Source: Klebsiella oxytoca NBRC 105695 (GTDB lineage Bacteria > Pseudomonadota > Gammaproteobacteria > Enterobacterales > Enterobacteriaceae). Taken from it: a DNA stretch of 64,000 nucleotides. A model generated the notes under the pieces. It worked only from the letters and a program-made list of their open reading frames with translations, searched no databases and was not told the DNA's origin. The stretch covers positions 62,001 through 126,000 of the forward strand of contig NZ_BCZK01000002.1 in assembly GCF_001598695.1 (NCBI RefSeq), read 5' to 3'. Made by a program: the position numbers and the translations under genes. Shown piece by piece: positions 45,607 through 57,125 of the stretch. Positions within the stretch are counted from its first letter, which is position 1. Each line of letters starts with the position of its first letter.

Positions 45607-46149
45607 ATGGATTATAAATATTCTTTAGATCAGTGCATCTGGCCGGCGCATGATAGCTTTTTTTTAAAAGGTCTCGCTGAGCTTATTCTGGATATCGATG
45701 ACTTAATCTATCTTTCACTAGAAAAGGTACGCCGGGAATTTGTATTTATTAACCTTAGCGCCAGTTCGCTGAATTATTTTATCCGCCGCGATAATGAGTG
45801 GTTGGCTGAAATGAAAGGAAAGCAGATTGTACTTATTGCTGCAAGGCGCTCGGAGGCGCTGGCCAATTACTGGTATTACAATGGCTCCATTCGAGGCGTG
45901 GTCTACGTAGACTTAGCTAAGGATATTCGTCAGGAGCTGGCTTACGTTATCAATGGCCGTTTTCTACGTAAAGATATAAAGAAAGATAAAATTACTAACC
46001 GGGAAATGCAGATAATTCGTATGACGGCGCAGGGAATGCATCCGAAATCTATCGCCAAAATTGAGAATTGTAGTGTGAAAACAGTCTATACCCATCGGCG
46101 AAATGCTGAGGCCAAATTGTATTCAAAAATATATAAGTTAGCGCTGTAA
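45607..46149 (+). CDS. ecpR: EcpR (MatA) LuxR-type regulator of the ecp pilus operon
   Basis: A 180-residue DNA-binding regulator. The N-terminal half ([21 protein letters not shown]) and the [17 protein letters not shown] centre follow EcpR of E. coli closely. The C-terminal LuxR-type helix-turn-helix ([39 protein letters not shown]) covers about residues 130-170. EcpR activates its own operon and represses motility in E. coli. It is the first gene of ecpRABCDE, with a 154-bp gap to ecpA. The E. coli protein has a longer N-terminus. Confidence 0.95.
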   Translation: MDYKYSLDQCIWPAHDSFFLKGLAELILDIDDLIYLSLEKVRREFVFINLSASSLNYFIRRDNEWLAEMKGKQIVLIAARRSEALANYWYYNGSIRGVVYVDLAKDIRQELAYVINGRFLRKDIKKDKITNREMQIIRMTAQGMHPKSIAKIENCSVKTVYTHRRNAEAKLYSKIYKLAL

Positions 46150-46303
46150 TTAGTAATAAACGTTGTATTTAAAAATTGTGCACCAGGTCGTAACACCCAA
46201 AATAATTTGCGTCGCAGATAATAATGATGCGGCCTGAACTATGGCGGGAATGCACACAGACGTGGGACATCAGGTCCCTTAATAAACTCAGGATGAAAAA
46301 GCT

Positions 46304-46891
46304 ATGAAAAAAAAGGTTCTTGCAATTGCTCTGGTAACCGCGTTTGCCGGTATGGGTGTCGCTCAGGCAGCTGACGTTACTGCTCAGGCAGTCGCTACCT
46401 GGTCCGCAACCGCCAAAAAAGACACAACCAGCAAGCTGGTTGTGACTCCGCTGGGCAGCCTGGCTTTCCAGTATGCTGAAGGGGTTAAAGGCTTTAACTC
46501 ACAGAAAGGCCTGTTTGATGTGGCTATTGAAGGTGACACCACCGCGACCGCATTCAAGCTGACCTCTCGTCTGATCACCAATACCCTGACTCAGCTGGAT
46601 ACCTCTGGTTCCACCCTGAGCGTGGGCGTTGACTACAACGGCGCTGCGGTCGAAAAAACGGCTGACACCGTCATGATCGACACCGCTGCGGGCACCCTGG
46701 GCGGCAACCTCAGCGCGCTGTCTAACGGCTATAACACCGCTGGTCGCACCACCGCTCAGGACGGCTTCACGTTCTCCATCATCAGCGGCACCACCAACGG
46801 CACAACTGCCGTTACTGACTACAGCACGCTACCGGAAGGTATCTGGAGCGGTGACGTCAGCGTACAGTTCGACGCCACCTGGACCAGCTGA
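46304..46891 (+). CDS. ecpA: EcpA (MatB) major pilin of the E. coli common pilus type
   Basis: A 195-residue secreted pilin. A signal peptide ([18 protein letters not shown]) ends before [25 protein letters not shown]. The mature part is Thr/Gly-rich with alternating beta-strand pattern and ends [20 protein letters not shown], the expected donor-strand subunit end. It polymerises into the ECP fibre used in adhesion and biofilm. The chaperone gene follows after 60 bp. Confidence 0.96.
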   Translation: MKKKVLAIALVTAFAGMGVAQAADVTAQAVATWSATAKKDTTSKLVVTPLGSLAFQYAEGVKGFNSQKGLFDVAIEGDTTATAFKLTSRLITNTLTQLDTSGSTLSVGVDYNGAAVEKTADTVMIDTAAGTLGGNLSALSNGYNTAGRTTAQDGFTFSIISGTTNGTTAVTDYSTLPEGIWSGDVSVQFDATWTS

Positions 46892-46951
46892 TCCTCTCGT
46901 AGCACCAGGCAGGGGGTTCTCCCCCTGCTTTCTTTCACGGAATGAAATGAT

Positions 46952-47620
46952 ATGAAAAAACACATTCTGGCCATCGGCCTGTTGCTCAGCACAATGACGC
47001 CTGCCCTGGCGCTGGATGTGGGCGATATCTCTTCGTTTATGAACAGCGACAGCAGCACGCTGAGCAAAGAGATCAAAAATACGACCGACAGCGGTCGCTT
47101 AATCAACATCCATATGGAACGCCTCTCTTCGCCGCTGGATGGCGGTAAGGTGATCCCGATGGATAAGCAGGACGAGATTTTACTGACCCCCGCCAGCCTG
47201 CTGCTGCCCGCGAAGGCCAGCGACGTGATTCGCTTTTTCTATAAAGGCCCGGCGGACGATAAAGAACGCTATTACCGCATCGTCTGGTTCGATCAGGCGC
47301 TCAGCGATGCCCAGCGCAACGGCTCGACCCGCAGCGCGGTAGCCACGGCTTCGGCACGCATCGGCACCATCCTGGTGGTGGCCCCGAGAAAAGTGAATTA
47401 CCGCTATCAGTACGCCAACGGCACGTTGACCAATACCGGCAACGCCACCCTGCGCATTCTGGCCTATGGGCCGTGCCTGAAACCGGCGGATGGTAAGGAT
47501 TGCAAAGAAAACTACTTCCTGATGCCCGGAAAAGAGCGCCGCTTTACGCGCGTCAATGTGGCTGACAAAAAAGGACGGGTCGCGCTCTGGCAGGGCGAGC
47601 AGTTTGTTCCCGTGAAATAG
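46952..47620 (+). CDS. ecpB: EcpB periplasmic fimbrial chaperone
   Basis: A 222-residue chaperone of the alternative ECP/CFA-like class. A signal peptide ([17 protein letters not shown]) is followed by an Ig-like domain with [40 protein letters not shown] and the second domain [28 protein letters not shown]. Two cysteines ([10 protein letters not shown]) near the C-terminus probably pair. It keeps pilin subunits soluble and delivers them to EcpC. Confidence 0.94.
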   Translation: MKKHILAIGLLLSTMTPALALDVGDISSFMNSDSSTLSKEIKNTTDSGRLINIHMERLSSPLDGGKVIPMDKQDEILLTPASLLLPAKASDVIRFFYKGPADDKERYYRIVWFDQALSDAQRNGSTRSAVATASARIGTILVVAPRKVNYRYQYANGTLTNTGNATLRILAYGPCLKPADGKDCKENYFLMPGKERRFTRVNVADKKGRVALWQGEQFVPVK

Positions 47621-47645
47621 ACAACTGTGCTGACGGACCAAAACT

Positions 47646-50174
47646 ATGCTTATACCAGGGATTGCCCCAGGACTTAAAGTGCTCCTTGCCTCTGGCATGG
47701 CCATCTTGCTTGTTCCGCTCAGCGTTTCCGCCGCGGCTGACAAAGTACAGCAAATCGGCGGCGTCATTATCCCTCAGGCCTTCAGCCAGGCGCTGCAGGA
47801 CGGAATGAGCATTCCTCTGTTTATTCACCTCGAAGGCAGCAACGGTACCCAGGACGATCAGCGCATCGGCAACGCTTTTATCTGGCTGGATAACGGCGTA
47901 CTGCGCGTCCGGCAAATACAGCTGGAAGAGAACGATAACAATGCCACCGTCAGCGAACAGACCCGAAAGCAGCTGACCGCGTTGGCCAATGAAGCATTCA
48001 CTAAAGAACTCAAAATTAGTCTGACAGATGATGCGCAGCTACAGCTCAGCCTGCGCCAGCTGCTGCTGCAGCTGGTGGTGAGAAAGGAGGCGCTGGGTAC
48101 CGTGCTGCGTTCGCGCAGCGAAGATATCGGTCAGTCCAGCGTCAATACCCTCAGCAGCACGATGAACTATAACCTCGGCGTATATAACAACCAGATGCGC
48201 AACGGCGGCAACAATACCTCCAGCTATCTGTCGCTGAACAACGTCACCGCGCTGCGCGAGCATCACGTGGTGCTCGACGGCTCGCTGTACGGTATAGGCT
48301 CCGGCAATCAGGACAGCGAAGTCTATAAAGCGATGTATGAACGCGATTTTGCCGGCCATCGTTTTGCGGGCGGGATGCTGGATACCTGGAATTTACAGTC
48401 CCTCGGCCCGATGACCGCCGTTTCGGCAGGGAAGATTTACGGCGCCTCATGGGGCAACCAGGCCAGTTCAACGGTGTTCGACAACTCCCAGTCGGCGACG
48501 CCGGTGGTCGCCTTTTTACCCGCCGCCGGGGAAGTGCATCTCACCCGCGACGGGCGCCTGATGAGCGTGCAGAACTTTGCCATGGGTAACCACGAAGTGG
48601 ACACGCGCGGCCTGCCGTATGGCATTTACGATGTCGAGGTTGAAGTCATTGTGAACGGCCGGGTGGTCAGCAAACGTACCCAGCGGGTCAATAAATTGTT
48701 CAGCCGCGGACGCGGCGCCGGCGCGCCGCTGGCCTGGCAGTTCTGGGGCGGCAGCTTCCATATGGACCGCTGGTCTGAGAGCGGTAAAAAGACGCTTCCG
48801 GCTAAAGACAGCTGGCTGGCGGGCGCCTCGGCTTCCGGTTCGCTCAGCACCTTAAGCTGGGCGGCGACCGGCTACGGTTACGATAACAACGCCGTCGCCG
48901 AGACGCGCCTGACCCTGCCGATCACTGAGTCCATTAACGTGAACCTGCAGAATATGCTGGCCAGCGACAGCTCGTGGAGCAGCATCGGCAGCATCAGCGC
49001 CACGCTGCCCGGCGGCTTCAGCTCGGTGTGGGTCAACCAGGAAAAAACGCAGATTGGCGACCGGATTCGGCGCAGTAATGCCGACAACCGGGCTATCGGC
49101 GGTACGCTGAATCTCAATTCACTCTGGTCAAAACTGGGGACGTTCAGCATCAGCTATAACGATGACCGCCGCTATAACAGCCACTACTACACGGCGGATT
49201 ACTACCAGACGCTTTATACCGGATCCTGGGGATCGCTGGGCCTGCGCGCAGGGATACAGCGCTTTAATAACGGCGATAGCAGCGCCAGCACCGGGAAGTA
49301 TATTGCGCTCGATTTCTCGCTGCCGCTCGGCAACTGGTTCAGCGCCGGGATGACCCATCAGAACGGCTACACCATGGCCAACCTGTCGGCGCGTAAACAG
49401 TTTGATGAAGGCAGCACCATCCGTACCATCGGCGCCAACGTTTCGCGGGCGATTTCCGGCGACACAGGCGATGATAAAACCCTCAGCGGCGGCGCATATG
49501 CTCAGTTTGATACCCGCTACTCCACCGGTACGCTGAACGTGAACAGCGGCGTGGATGGCTACGTGAACACCAACCTGACCGCCAACGGCAGCGTGGGCTG
49601 GCAGGGGAAAAATATCGCCGCCAGCGGCCGCACCGACGGCAATGCCGGGGTGATTTTCAACACCGGACTGGAAAATGACGGCAAGCTGAGCGCCAAAGTT
49701 AACGGTCGCATTGTTCAGCTCTCCGGCAACCGCAACTACCTGCCGCTGTCGCCCTACAGCCGCTATGAAGTGGAGTTGCAGAACAGTAAAAATTCGCTCG
49801 ACAGCTACGATATCGTGACCGGGCGCAAGAGCCAGCTGACCCTTTATCCGGGGAACGTGGCGGTGATTGAGCCGGAAGTGAAGCAGATGGTCACGGTCTC
49901 CGGGCGCATTCGCGCGGAAGACGGCACGCTGCTGGCCAATGCGCGGATTAATAACCATATCGGTCGTACCCGCACCGATGAGAACGGTGAGTTTGTGATG
50001 GACGTGGATAAAAAGTATCCCACCATCGATTTCAGTTACGGTAAAAACCAGAGCTGCGAAGTGGCGCTGGAGCTAAGCCAGGCGCGCGGCGCGGTATGGG
50101 TGGGCGATGTGGTCTGTAGCGGCCTCTCCACCTATGCCCGCGTGCAGCCGACAGGAGAAGGTAATGAAAGCTAA
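47646..50174 (+). CDS. ecpC: EcpC outer-membrane usher
   Basis: An 842-residue usher, the usual EcpC length. The signal peptide [18 protein letters not shown] precedes an N-terminal domain. A long beta-barrel with many alternating aromatic strands extends over the middle, with a plug-like insert, and a C-terminal domain carries [21 protein letters not shown] and two cysteines. It secretes and anchors the ECP pilus. The ecpD start lies 11 bp inside its 3' end, suggesting coupled translation. Confidence 0.95.
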   Translation: MLIPGIAPGLKVLLASGMAILLVPLSVSAAADKVQQIGGVIIPQAFSQALQDGMSIPLFIHLEGSNGTQDDQRIGNAFIWLDNGVLRVRQIQLEENDNNATVSEQTRKQLTALANEAFTKELKISLTDDAQLQLSLRQLLLQLVVRKEALGTVLRSRSEDIGQSSVNTLSSTMNYNLGVYNNQMRNGGNNTSSYLSLNNVTALREHHVVLDGSLYGIGSGNQDSEVYKAMYERDFAGHRFAGGMLDTWNLQSLGPMTAVSAGKIYGASWGNQASSTVFDNSQSATPVVAFLPAAGEVHLTRDGRLMSVQNFAMGNHEVDTRGLPYGIYDVEVEVIVNGRVVSKRTQRVNKLFSRGRGAGAPLAWQFWGGSFHMDRWSESGKKTLPAKDSWLAGASASGSLSTLSWAATGYGYDNNAVAETRLTLPITESINVNLQNMLASDSSWSSIGSISATLPGGFSSVWVNQEKTQIGDRIRRSNADNRAIGGTLNLNSLWSKLGTFSISYNDDRRYNSHYYTADYYQTLYTGSWGSLGLRAGIQRFNNGDSSASTGKYIALDFSLPLGNWFSAGMTHQNGYTMANLSARKQFDEGSTIRTIGANVSRAISGDTGDDKTLSGGAYAQFDTRYSTGTLNVNSGVDGYVNTNLTANGSVGWQGKNIAASGRTDGNAGVIFNTGLENDGKLSAKVNGRIVQLSGNRNYLPLSPYSRYEVELQNSKNSLDSYDIVTGRKSQLTLYPGNVAVIEPEVKQMVTVSGRIRAEDGTLLANARINNHIGRTRTDENGEFVMDVDKKYPTIDFSYGKNQSCEVALELSQARGAVWVGDVVCSGLSTYARVQPTGEGNES

Positions 50175-51807
50175 GTGGCTGGCATGTTTAGTGATGTTAA
50201 CGGCGGCGCTGTGCGTGACGCGGGTCAACGCCGCGGTCACCAAAACTACCTGGCCGGATGCGGCGGCCATGCAGTTTGTTTTCGTGGAAAACAACTCGGA
50301 TGATAACTTCTTTGTCACCCCGGGCGGCGCTCTGGACCCGCGTATGACCGGGGCTAACCGCTGGACCGGGCTGAAATATAACGGCTCGGGCACCATTTAT
50401 CAGCAGAGCCTGGGCTATATCGACAACGGCTATAACACCGGCCTGTACGCCAACTGGTTCTTCGATATGTGGCTGGATAACTCACCGGCTTCGCACCCTT
50501 TACTCGGCCTGCGCTGTATCAACTGGTATGCGGGCTGCGATATGGCCACCAGCCTGATCTTGCCGCAAACTACCGATGCCAACGGCTTCTATGGCGCGAC
50601 GGTAACCACCGGCGGACAAAAGTGGATGCACGGCATGATGTCCGATGCTTTCTACCAGTATCTGCAGCAGATGTCGGTGGGCAGCAGCTTCTCAATGACC
50701 ATCAACTCCTGCATGACGTCGGTGAGCTACGATGCCAGCAGCGGCGCACGCTGCAAAGATCAGGCCTCAGGGTATTGGTACGTGCGTAACGTCACCCATA
50801 CTAAAGCGGCAAACCTGAAGCTGATTAACACCCATGCGCTGGCGGAAGTGTTTATCAACAGCGACGGGGTTCCGACGCTGGGCGAAGGCAATGCCGACTG
50901 TCGCACCCAGACTATCGGTACCCGCTCCGGTCTGAGCTGCAAAATGGTGAACTACAATTTGCAAACCAACGGCCTCAGCAATACCTCAATTCATATTTTC
51001 CCGGCTATCAGCAACTCGGCGCTGGCCTCCGCGGTGGGCAGCTACGATATGCAGTTCAGCCTCGACGGCAACTCATGGAAGCCGGTGAGCGGCATCTCTC
51101 AGTACTATACGTTTAATGAGATGAAATCATCAGATTCAGTGTATGTCTTCTTCTCAAGCAACTTTTTTAAGCAGATGGTGACGCTGGGTATCAGCGACGT
51201 GAATACCAAAGATCTGTTTAATTTCCGTTTCTATAACACCACCTCGCCCGAGTCAGGCTGGTACGAGTTTTCAACCTCCAATACCCTGATAATTAAGCCG
51301 CGTGATTTCAGCATCAGCATTATTTCCGATGAGTACACCTCGGCGCCGACCCGCGAGGGCTACGTGGGCAGCGGCGAGCCGTCGCTGGATTTCGGCTATA
51401 TTGTGACGACCAGCGGTAAGACCGCCGCCGACGAGGTGCTGATTAAAGTTACCGGTCCGGCGCAGGTTATTGGCGGGCGCTCATACTGTATTTTTAGTTC
51501 ACCCGACGGCACGGCGAAGGTGCCGTTCCCGGCGACGCTGGCGTTTACGACGCAGACCGGGTCAACCAAAACTTACGATGCCGGATGCGATGATACCTGG
51601 CGCGATATGACCGATGCTCTGTGGTTAACCACGCCATGGACGGATATTTCCGGCGATGTCGGGCAGATGGACAAAACGACGGTCAAGTTTTCCATCCCGA
51701 TGGATAATGCGATATCGCTGCGAACGGTGGATGATAACGGCTGGTTTGGTGAAGTGAGTGCTTCAGGAGAAATTCATGTCCAGGCGACGTGGCGTAACAT
51801 TAACTAA
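50164..51807 (+). CDS. ecpD: EcpD polymerised tip adhesin
   Basis: A 547-residue secreted protein, matching the known EcpD length. ATG 50164 has AGGAGAAGG upstream. A signal peptide ([19 protein letters not shown]) ends before [15 protein letters not shown]. The N-terminal adhesive domain has paired cysteines ([23 protein letters not shown]). The C-terminal pilin-like domain ends [13 protein letters not shown]. It sits at the pilus tip and mediates binding to host cells. It overlaps ecpC by 11 bp and ecpE by 32 bp. Confidence 0.94.
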   Translation: MKAKWLACLVMLTAALCVTRVNAAVTKTTWPDAAAMQFVFVENNSDDNFFVTPGGALDPRMTGANRWTGLKYNGSGTIYQQSLGYIDNGYNTGLYANWFFDMWLDNSPASHPLLGLRCINWYAGCDMATSLILPQTTDANGFYGATVTTGGQKWMHGMMSDAFYQYLQQMSVGSSFSMTINSCMTSVSYDASSGARCKDQASGYWYVRNVTHTKAANLKLINTHALAEVFINSDGVPTLGEGNADCRTQTIGTRSGLSCKMVNYNLQTNGLSNTSIHIFPAISNSALASAVGSYDMQFSLDGNSWKPVSGISQYYTFNEMKSSDSVYVFFSSNFFKQMVTLGISDVNTKDLFNFRFYNTTSPESGWYEFSTSNTLIIKPRDFSISIISDEYTSAPTREGYVGSGEPSLDFGYIVTTSGKTAADEVLIKVTGPAQVIGGRSYCIFSSPDGTAKVPFPATLAFTTQTGSTKTYDAGCDDTWRDMTDALWLTTPWTDISGDVGQMDKTTVKFSIPMDNAISLRTVDDNGWFGEVSASGEIHVQATWRNIN

Positions 51808-52480
51808 TTTGCTGCGGATGCTGATCTGCCTGCTGTCGCTGGGACTGGCGACAGCAGCGCAGGCTATCTCGGTGGGGAATTTAACCTTCTCGCTGGCGGC
51901 GGAAGACAATTTCGCTGCTAAGCGGGTTATCAACAACAATAAAAGCGCCCGGCTGTATCGTGTCTCTATCGTCGCTATCGACCGCCCCGGCGGCAAAGAG
52001 GTGCGTTCCCGTCCGGCGGACGGCGAGCTGCTGTTTGCCCCGCGTCAGCTCACTCTACAGGCGGGGGAGAGCGAATATTTTAAGTTTTACTACCACGGCC
52101 CGAAAGATAACCGCGAGCGCTATTATCGGGTGTCGTTCCGGGAAATTCCGACCCGTAATTACGTAATGCGTAATCAAAGCGGTACGGAAGTGAGTATGGA
52201 TCCGGTGGTGGTCATGGACACTATCCTCGTCGTTCGCCCGCGCGAGGTACAGTTCAAATGGGCTTACGATCGCGCGGCGGGGACCGTCAGCAACACCGGC
52301 AATACCTGGTTTAAGCTGCTGATCAAGCCCGGATGCGATACCACGGAAGAGGAAGGGGATGCATGGTATTTGCGGCCCGGGGACGTTGTTCGCAAGGCTT
52401 CGCTGCGCCAGCCGGGGAACCACTACATTATCTATAACGACAAATTTATTAAAATGACAAAAGACTGTCCGGTGAAGTAG
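51776..52480 (+). CDS. ecpE: EcpE periplasmic chaperone
   Basis: A 234-residue chaperone related to EcpB. The start ATG 51776 has CAGGAGA upstream and lies inside the ecpD end. The signal peptide ([19 protein letters not shown]) is followed by [29 protein letters not shown], then [12 protein letters not shown]-like and [27 protein letters not shown] blocks parallel to EcpB. It probably serves the EcpD adhesin. It is the last gene of the conventional operon. Confidence 0.93.
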   Translation: MSRRRGVTLTNLLRMLICLLSLGLATAAQAISVGNLTFSLAAEDNFAAKRVINNNKSARLYRVSIVAIDRPGGKEVRSRPADGELLFAPRQLTLQAGESEYFKFYYHGPKDNRERYYRVSFREIPTRNYVMRNQSGTEVSMDPVVVMDTILVVRPREVQFKWAYDRAAGTVSNTGNTWFKLLIKPGCDTTEEEGDAWYLRPGDVVRKASLRQPGNHYIIYNDKFIKMTKDCPVK

Positions 52481-53167
52481 CCGGGCAGCGCTCGCCATCC
52501 GGATAACATTCATCATTGAGAATGATCTATTTTTGATTTTTTATGTTTTTTTGATGTTATTTTGCGCCGAAAAAATATCAACATTATGTCCGCTTTGATA
52601 CGTGATGAAATGATGTTTTCGTATCCCGAATATATATGATATTCCATCATTAAATAATTCATGCTAATTGTCTTTATCGTTCCGGCTATGAATTTTTTCT
52701 ATTAATATGGTTTTTCCTAAGAAAATTCCTAATGGCTGGTGGGTAAATTCCTGGATTAGATGAATTGAGAATTGTTTTCAAGCGCCATGTTTTTTCTATC
52801 TCGTTGTAATTAATGGTTTTTCTGCGATTTTTTATTTTTAAGTTAATTAAGAGACTCTAAATTTTTTTATCATTTTATTTTAGGGGTTCTAATTTCTTAG
52901 TTGTGAAGTGCCATTTCATCCATCCTTCATATTGACTCGTGGTAATTAAACACATAACTTCTGAAACATAAAGTGGCTGTTTCATATTGTGATTGCGCAT
53001 TTAAATACAAATTATATGCCATGCATATGTTTTATTTTGTTTTATATAGAATCTGAATTATTCATCTTATATATGTTTAGTGGCGTTTTTTGCGCAGAGG
53101 AGTCGCCTTCCTTTGTACTCTTCCCGTTAAGGAAAGCGGCAAATCATGGATGAGGAGCGCGTGATAT
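52481..53167. other. AT-rich intergenic region between ecpE and the second ecpR
   Basis: Some 690 bp of strongly AT-rich sequence with long T- and A-tracts and no supported gene. It is similar in character to the region before ecpR and may carry an independent, H-NS-sensitive promoter for the second regulator gene. No terminator is clear after ecpE. Confidence 0.5.
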
Positions 53168-53710
53168 ATGGACTATCTCACTGATTTACGGTCATGTATC
53201 TGGCCGAGAGAAGATCGCTACTTTGTTGACGGATTATCCACGATTATTTTTGATATCCGCGATTTGATCTACCCATCTCTGGATGAACTACGCGACGGGT
53301 TTATGTTTATTAATATTAGCCCTAAATTTATGAGCCACTTTATCAGCCATGAACACCAATGGCTGAAAATCGCCGAGAAAAAACAGGTGATATTAATTGC
53401 CGCAACCAGGCTGGAGGCGCTGGCCAATTACTGGTATTTCAATAGTCAGGCCAGAGGCGTGGTTTATACGGAATCCTTATACGCTATTCGCCATGAGCTG
53501 ACCCGAGCCATAAACGGTCGTTTTCGCCGCAGTGATATAAAAAAAGGAAAAATGACCCGTAAAGAGATGCAAATCATTGGTCATCTTGCGCAGGGGATAC
53601 AGCCGAAATCTATTGCCAAAATTGAGAACTGCAGCGTCAAAACGGTTTATACCCATCAGCGTAACGCGGAGGTGAAACTGGATTTTAAAATAAATAAATT
53701 AGCCATCTGA
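53168..53710 (+). CDS. Second EcpR-like LuxR-type regulator (diverged paralog)
   Basis: A 180-residue protein colinear with the window's ecpR, with a little over half of positions identical by eye. The DNA-binding end is nearly unchanged ([18 protein letters not shown] in both), and ALANYWYFN plus RGVVYTE match the ecpR centre. The N-terminal half differs most (RSCIWPREDRYFVDGLSTIIFDI). It lies 688 bp downstream of ecpE on the same strand, behind an AT-rich region. It probably recognises the same or a similar DNA site as EcpR and could activate or oppose it. Confidence 0.88.
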   Translation: MDYLTDLRSCIWPREDRYFVDGLSTIIFDIRDLIYPSLDELRDGFMFINISPKFMSHFISHEHQWLKIAEKKQVILIAATRLEALANYWYFNSQARGVVYTESLYAIRHELTRAINGRFRRSDIKKGKMTRKEMQIIGHLAQGIQPKSIAKIENCSVKTVYTHQRNAEVKLDFKINKLAI

Positions 53711-53901
53711 GATTTAAGCTCGGCGGGTCGTTTATCCCTTCGCCGGGCGAGCGTAAATGTTATGGGTCGTAAATAATATATTATATAAATCAATATATTA
53801 CCTGAAATAGTATCAAGCAACCTTGCTCCGGCGCAGAAGAGACGCGTTGCTCAGGAAACGCAGCGTGGCGCGATAATCCTTCACCGCGCCACGGCCGATG
53901 G

Positions 53902-54585
53902 CTACCCGGTCGCTCTCCCATATCGGCGATTCGCCAGCAGACTCAGTCCGCAGCACAGCAGATAGTAAACCGCGCCGGTAAAAACAAAAATCGCCAGCGG
54001 GTAGATCTGCACCCGGTTATTGACCTGCCCGGCGACGGTAGTCAGCTCCGGTACATTGACGATAAAGGCCAGCGAGGTGTCTTTGAGCAGGCCGATAAAT
54101 ATCCCAACCAGCGACGGCTGAACGTTACGCAGGGCCTGCGGTAGCAGGATCAGGCGCAGCGTTTGCCCGGGAGCGAAACCCTGGGTCAGCGCTGCTTCGT
54201 ATTGCCCACGGGGTAGCGATTGCAGGCCCGCCAGCACTGAATGCATCACCGAGGCGGCGGTAAACCACGCCAGCGCCACCGTGACGGTGACCGCGCCCGG
54301 GAGATCGCTGCCGGTGAGCATAGGAAGCAGATACCACAGCCAGAAAATCACGAAGATCAGCGGGATGCCGCGAATAATTTCCGCCCACAGAAATAGCAGC
54401 CGCCGCACGATCCCTTCGTAGCGCCAGGCGATAGCTGCCAGCAGAACGCCGCCCGGCAGCGCCAGCGCGGCGGCGCCGATAGCCATCAGCAGCGTCAGCA
54501 CCACGCCGCCGGGGATACCGTCCGCCAGCCGCCCCCACAGCAGATAATCGAGGTTATCAACGATGACCGCCAGATTAGCGTTCAT
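53902..54585 (-). CDS. Polar amino-acid ABC permease, second subunit (GltK/GlnP type)
   Basis: A 227-residue His/Glu/Gln-type permease with about five membrane segments. The EAALTQGFAPGQTLRLILLPQALRN motif is the ATPase-contact loop of this family, and LIFVIFWLWYLLP lies in an upstream segment. The start overlaps the end of the first permease gene by 11 bp. It is last in a binding protein-ATPase-permease-permease operon. The amino acid is probably glutamate/aspartate or a related polar one. Confidence 0.9.
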   Translation of the reverse strand: MNANLAVIVDNLDYLLWGRLADGIPGGVVLTLLMAIGAAALALPGGVLLAAIAWRYEGIVRRLLFLWAEIIRGIPLIFVIFWLWYLLPMLTGSDLPGAVTVTVALAWFTAASVMHSVLAGLQSLPRGQYEAALTQGFAPGQTLRLILLPQALRNVQPSLVGIFIGLLKDTSLAFIVNVPELTTVAGQVNNRVQIYPLAIFVFTGAVYYLLCCGLSLLANRRYGRATG

Positions 54586-55327
54586 AACCGGCTCTCCTTT
54601 GCTGAGCTCTTCCCGGACCGAGACGCGTCAGCGCCACGCCCATCAGCACCCCAAGCGCCAGATACAGCGCGGTGCCGACGGCAAACGCCTCCAGCGCATG
54701 CGCGTTGTAGCTCTCGATTTGCCGCACCTGATAGGTCAGTTCGGCAAAGCCGATACCGCTCGCCAGCGAAGAGAGCTTCATCAGGTTGAGATACTGGCCG
54801 ATAATCGGCTGCCAGGCGTTAGCCAGCCCCTGCGGCAGCAGAATGTGGCGCAGCTCCTGCCAGGGCGTAAACCCCTGCGACAGCGCTGCTTCCCGCTGAC
54901 CGTGGCTAACGGCGCGCAGCCCGGAGGCGATCTCTTCAATCAGAAACGCCGAGGTAAAGACCCCGAGTCCCCACATTGAGCAGAGAAACTCCGGCGTCAG
55001 CCACCAGACGTTGCCCGGAAGAATCGACCAGCTGCGATCGTCATTAATAAAATCCCGCGCCCCCAGCGGCAGCAGATTCCAGGCGGCAAAATACCAGAAC
55101 AGCAGCTGGACCAGCAGCGGCGTATTGCGGAACAGTGAAACCCAGGCCGCCACCAGCCAACGGCCGGGCCTGCCGCCCCCGAGACGCAGTGCCAGCAGCA
55201 GGATGGCCAGCACGGTCGCCAGAACCATCCCGGCGATGCTGACCCAGACGGTGGTGAGAAAACCGGAGATGATCCATTGCAGCGGCTGCCCGCTCAGCAC
55301 GCCATGCCAGTCGAGATGCGGGATCAC
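54575..55327 (-). CDS. Polar amino-acid ABC permease, first subunit (GltJ type)
   Basis: A 250-residue permease with the contact loop [51 protein letters not shown] is the segment typical of GltJ and its relatives. It overlaps the ATPase gene by 4 bp and the other permease by 11 bp, so the subunits are translated in a coupled way and probably form a heterodimer. Confidence 0.91.
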   Translation of the reverse strand: MIPHLDWHGVLSGQPLQWIISGFLTTVWVSIAGMVLATVLAILLLALRLGGGRPGRWLVAAWVSLFRNTPLLVQLLFWYFAAWNLLPLGARDFINDDRSWSILPGNVWWLTPEFLCSMWGLGVFTSAFLIEEIASGLRAVSHGQREAALSQGFTPWQELRHILLPQGLANAWQPIIGQYLNLMKLSSLASGIGFAELTYQVRQIESYNAHALEAFAVGTALYLALGVLMGVALTRLGPGRAQQRRAGYER

Positions 55328-56145
55328 GCCTCACTCTCCTGGTGCAGCGGATCGAGCACCTTTTGCAGGAAACGGCGGGTGCGGGCGTGCTGCGGCCGGG
55401 CAAAAAACTCGGCCGGTGGCGCGACTTCGAGAATATCGCCGCCGTCGATAAACACCACCCGGTCAGCAATCTCGCGGGCGAACTGCATCTCATGCGTCAC
55501 CACCACCATGGTGATCCCGCTATGGGCGAGGTTTTTCATGACCTGCAGTACTTCGCCGATCATCTCCGGATCGAGCGCCGACGTGGGTTCATCGAACAGA
55601 ATAATCTGCGGCGAGGAGGCGAGGGCGCGGGCAATCGCCACCCTCTGCTGCTGGCCCCCCGAGAGCTGGGCCGGCATCTGCCGGGCTTTATCCGCAAGGC
55701 CGACCTGGTTGAGCAGCGCCAGCGAGCGTTCGCGGGCGGCGCTTTTGCCCCAGCCGTGAACGCGTTCCAGCGCGAGGGTGATATTCTCCTGCGCCGTCAG
55801 GTGGGCATAGAGATTAAACTGCTGAAAAACAAAGCCGACCCGGCTGCGCAGCTGGCGCAGAGCGCTGCCGGTGAGCTGCGCTGTCGGTTTACCGTCGATC
55901 AGTATTTCGCCGCCGCTGAGTGATTCAAGCTGGTTGATCAGACGGATCAGGGTTGATTTGCCCGATCCCGAAGGGCCGAGGATCGCCACCACTTCGCCGG
56001 GTTCAACCTGTAAGTTAACGCCGTTCAGCACCAGATGGTCGCCGTAGCTTTTGGCAACATCGCGAAACTCAATGCTGGCGCGCTGCAGATGCGAAAAATC
56101 CGCGGACGATGCCGCGGAGCGTGAAAATAGAGCCGATAACATCAT
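55324..56145 (-). CDS. Polar amino-acid ABC ATPase (GlnQ/GltL type)
   Basis: A 273-residue ATPase. Walker A is [15 protein letters not shown]-loop [13 protein letters not shown], signature [15 protein letters not shown] and Walker [16 protein letters not shown], as in the GlnQ group. ATG 56145 is preferred; a longer frame runs into the binding-protein gene. An extra ~25 residues precede the ATPase fold. It begins 10 bp after the binding-protein gene. Confidence 0.93.
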   Translation of the reverse strand: MMLSALFSRSAASSADFSHLQRASIEFRDVAKSYGDHLVLNGVNLQVEPGEVVAILGPSGSGKSTLIRLINQLESLSGGEILIDGKPTAQLTGSALRQLRSRVGFVFQQFNLYAHLTAQENITLALERVHGWGKSAARERSLALLNQVGLADKARQMPAQLSGGQQQRVAIARALASSPQIILFDEPTSALDPEMIGEVLQVMKNLAHSGITMVVVTHEMQFAREIADRVVFIDGGDILEVAPPAEFFARPQHARTRRFLQKVLDPLHQESEA

Positions 56146-56155
56146 CTTTCTCTGC

Positions 56156-56965
56156 TTATTTCGCTTCGATAGTAAAGGCGCGCGGCTGCGGGGTTTTGGT
56201 GCTCGGGCCAAACCAGACGTCGTAAATTTTGGCCGCCTCACCGGATTTCTCCAGCTTGACCAGCTCGTCATTGACCGCTTTCAGCAGGGCCGGTTCGCCT
56301 TTCTTCACGCCGACGCCAATCTCTTCTTTGCTCAGCAGGTCGGGGATGATTTTGAAGTTAGCTTTGTCCGGCGCTTCCGCCAGCAGTCCGGCCAGGATGG
56401 TGCTGTCCTGAGTGATGGCCTGCACGTTGCCGTTGCGCAGGGCGGTCAGCGCCAGCGGAATATCATCATAAGAGAGCACGCGCGATTGCGGGAAACGCTG
56501 ATGCAGCGCCTGTTCGCCGGTGGTGCCTTTTACCGCGCCGATGCGCGCTTTGCTGTAATCATCGAGCTTATCCGGTGATTTTGCCGGAACGAGGAACTGC
56601 TGGCCGGTCACAAAGTAAGGTGTTGAGAAATCAATGACCTGTGCACGTTCCGGAGTGATGGTGATATCGGCGACGATCAGGTCGGCCTTGCCGGACTGCA
56701 GCAGCGGAATGCGGTTGGCCGGGTTAGTGGCGACCAGCTCCAGCTTAACGCCGAGAGATTTGGCCAGCGCTTCGGCGAAGTCCACGTCGTAACCGACGAT
56801 TTTATGCGTTTTCGGATCTACCGAACCGAACGGCGGGTTGGCGTCGAAGGTGGCGACTTTGACCACGCCGGCGGCTTTGATATCGGCTAATTGATCGGCC
56901 TGAGCCTGCGCGGCGAGCACCAGCATGCCCAGCGCCAGCGCGATTTTTGTTTTTGCAATGCGCAT
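56156..56965 (-). CDS. Polar amino-acid ABC binding protein
   Basis: A 269-residue periplasmic protein. ATG 56965 has AGGGGA upstream; an upstream frame extension is ignored. The signal peptide ends at AQAQA before DQLADIKAAGVVKVATFDANPPFGSVD. Family blocks are KIVGYDVDFAEALAKSLG, GKADLIVADITITPERAQVIDFSTPYF and KKGEPALLKAVNDELVKL. It is first of four genes. Its ligand is probably a polar amino acid. Confidence 0.92.
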   Translation of the reverse strand: MRIAKTKIALALGMLVLAAQAQADQLADIKAAGVVKVATFDANPPFGSVDPKTHKIVGYDVDFAEALAKSLGVKLELVATNPANRIPLLQSGKADLIVADITITPERAQVIDFSTPYFVTGQQFLVPAKSPDKLDDYSKARIGAVKGTTGEQALHQRFPQSRVLSYDDIPLALTALRNGNVQAITQDSTILAGLLAEAPDKANFKIIPDLLSKEEIGVGVKKGEPALLKAVNDELVKLEKSGEAAKIYDVWFGPSTKTPQPRAFTIEAK

Positions 56966-57125
56966 TGTTATTCCCCTGAATCCCTGTTTTGTTTTGTGTT
57001 TATCACGCTCCCACAAATCGCCCATCGGCGGCAAAGAAGAAAAAGTTCTTATCTATAACAAAAAAGAACTTAACAAAACTGTGGGTATTGTTTAACCGGA
57101 TGGGCTACTACGCTGGGGAAAAGTA

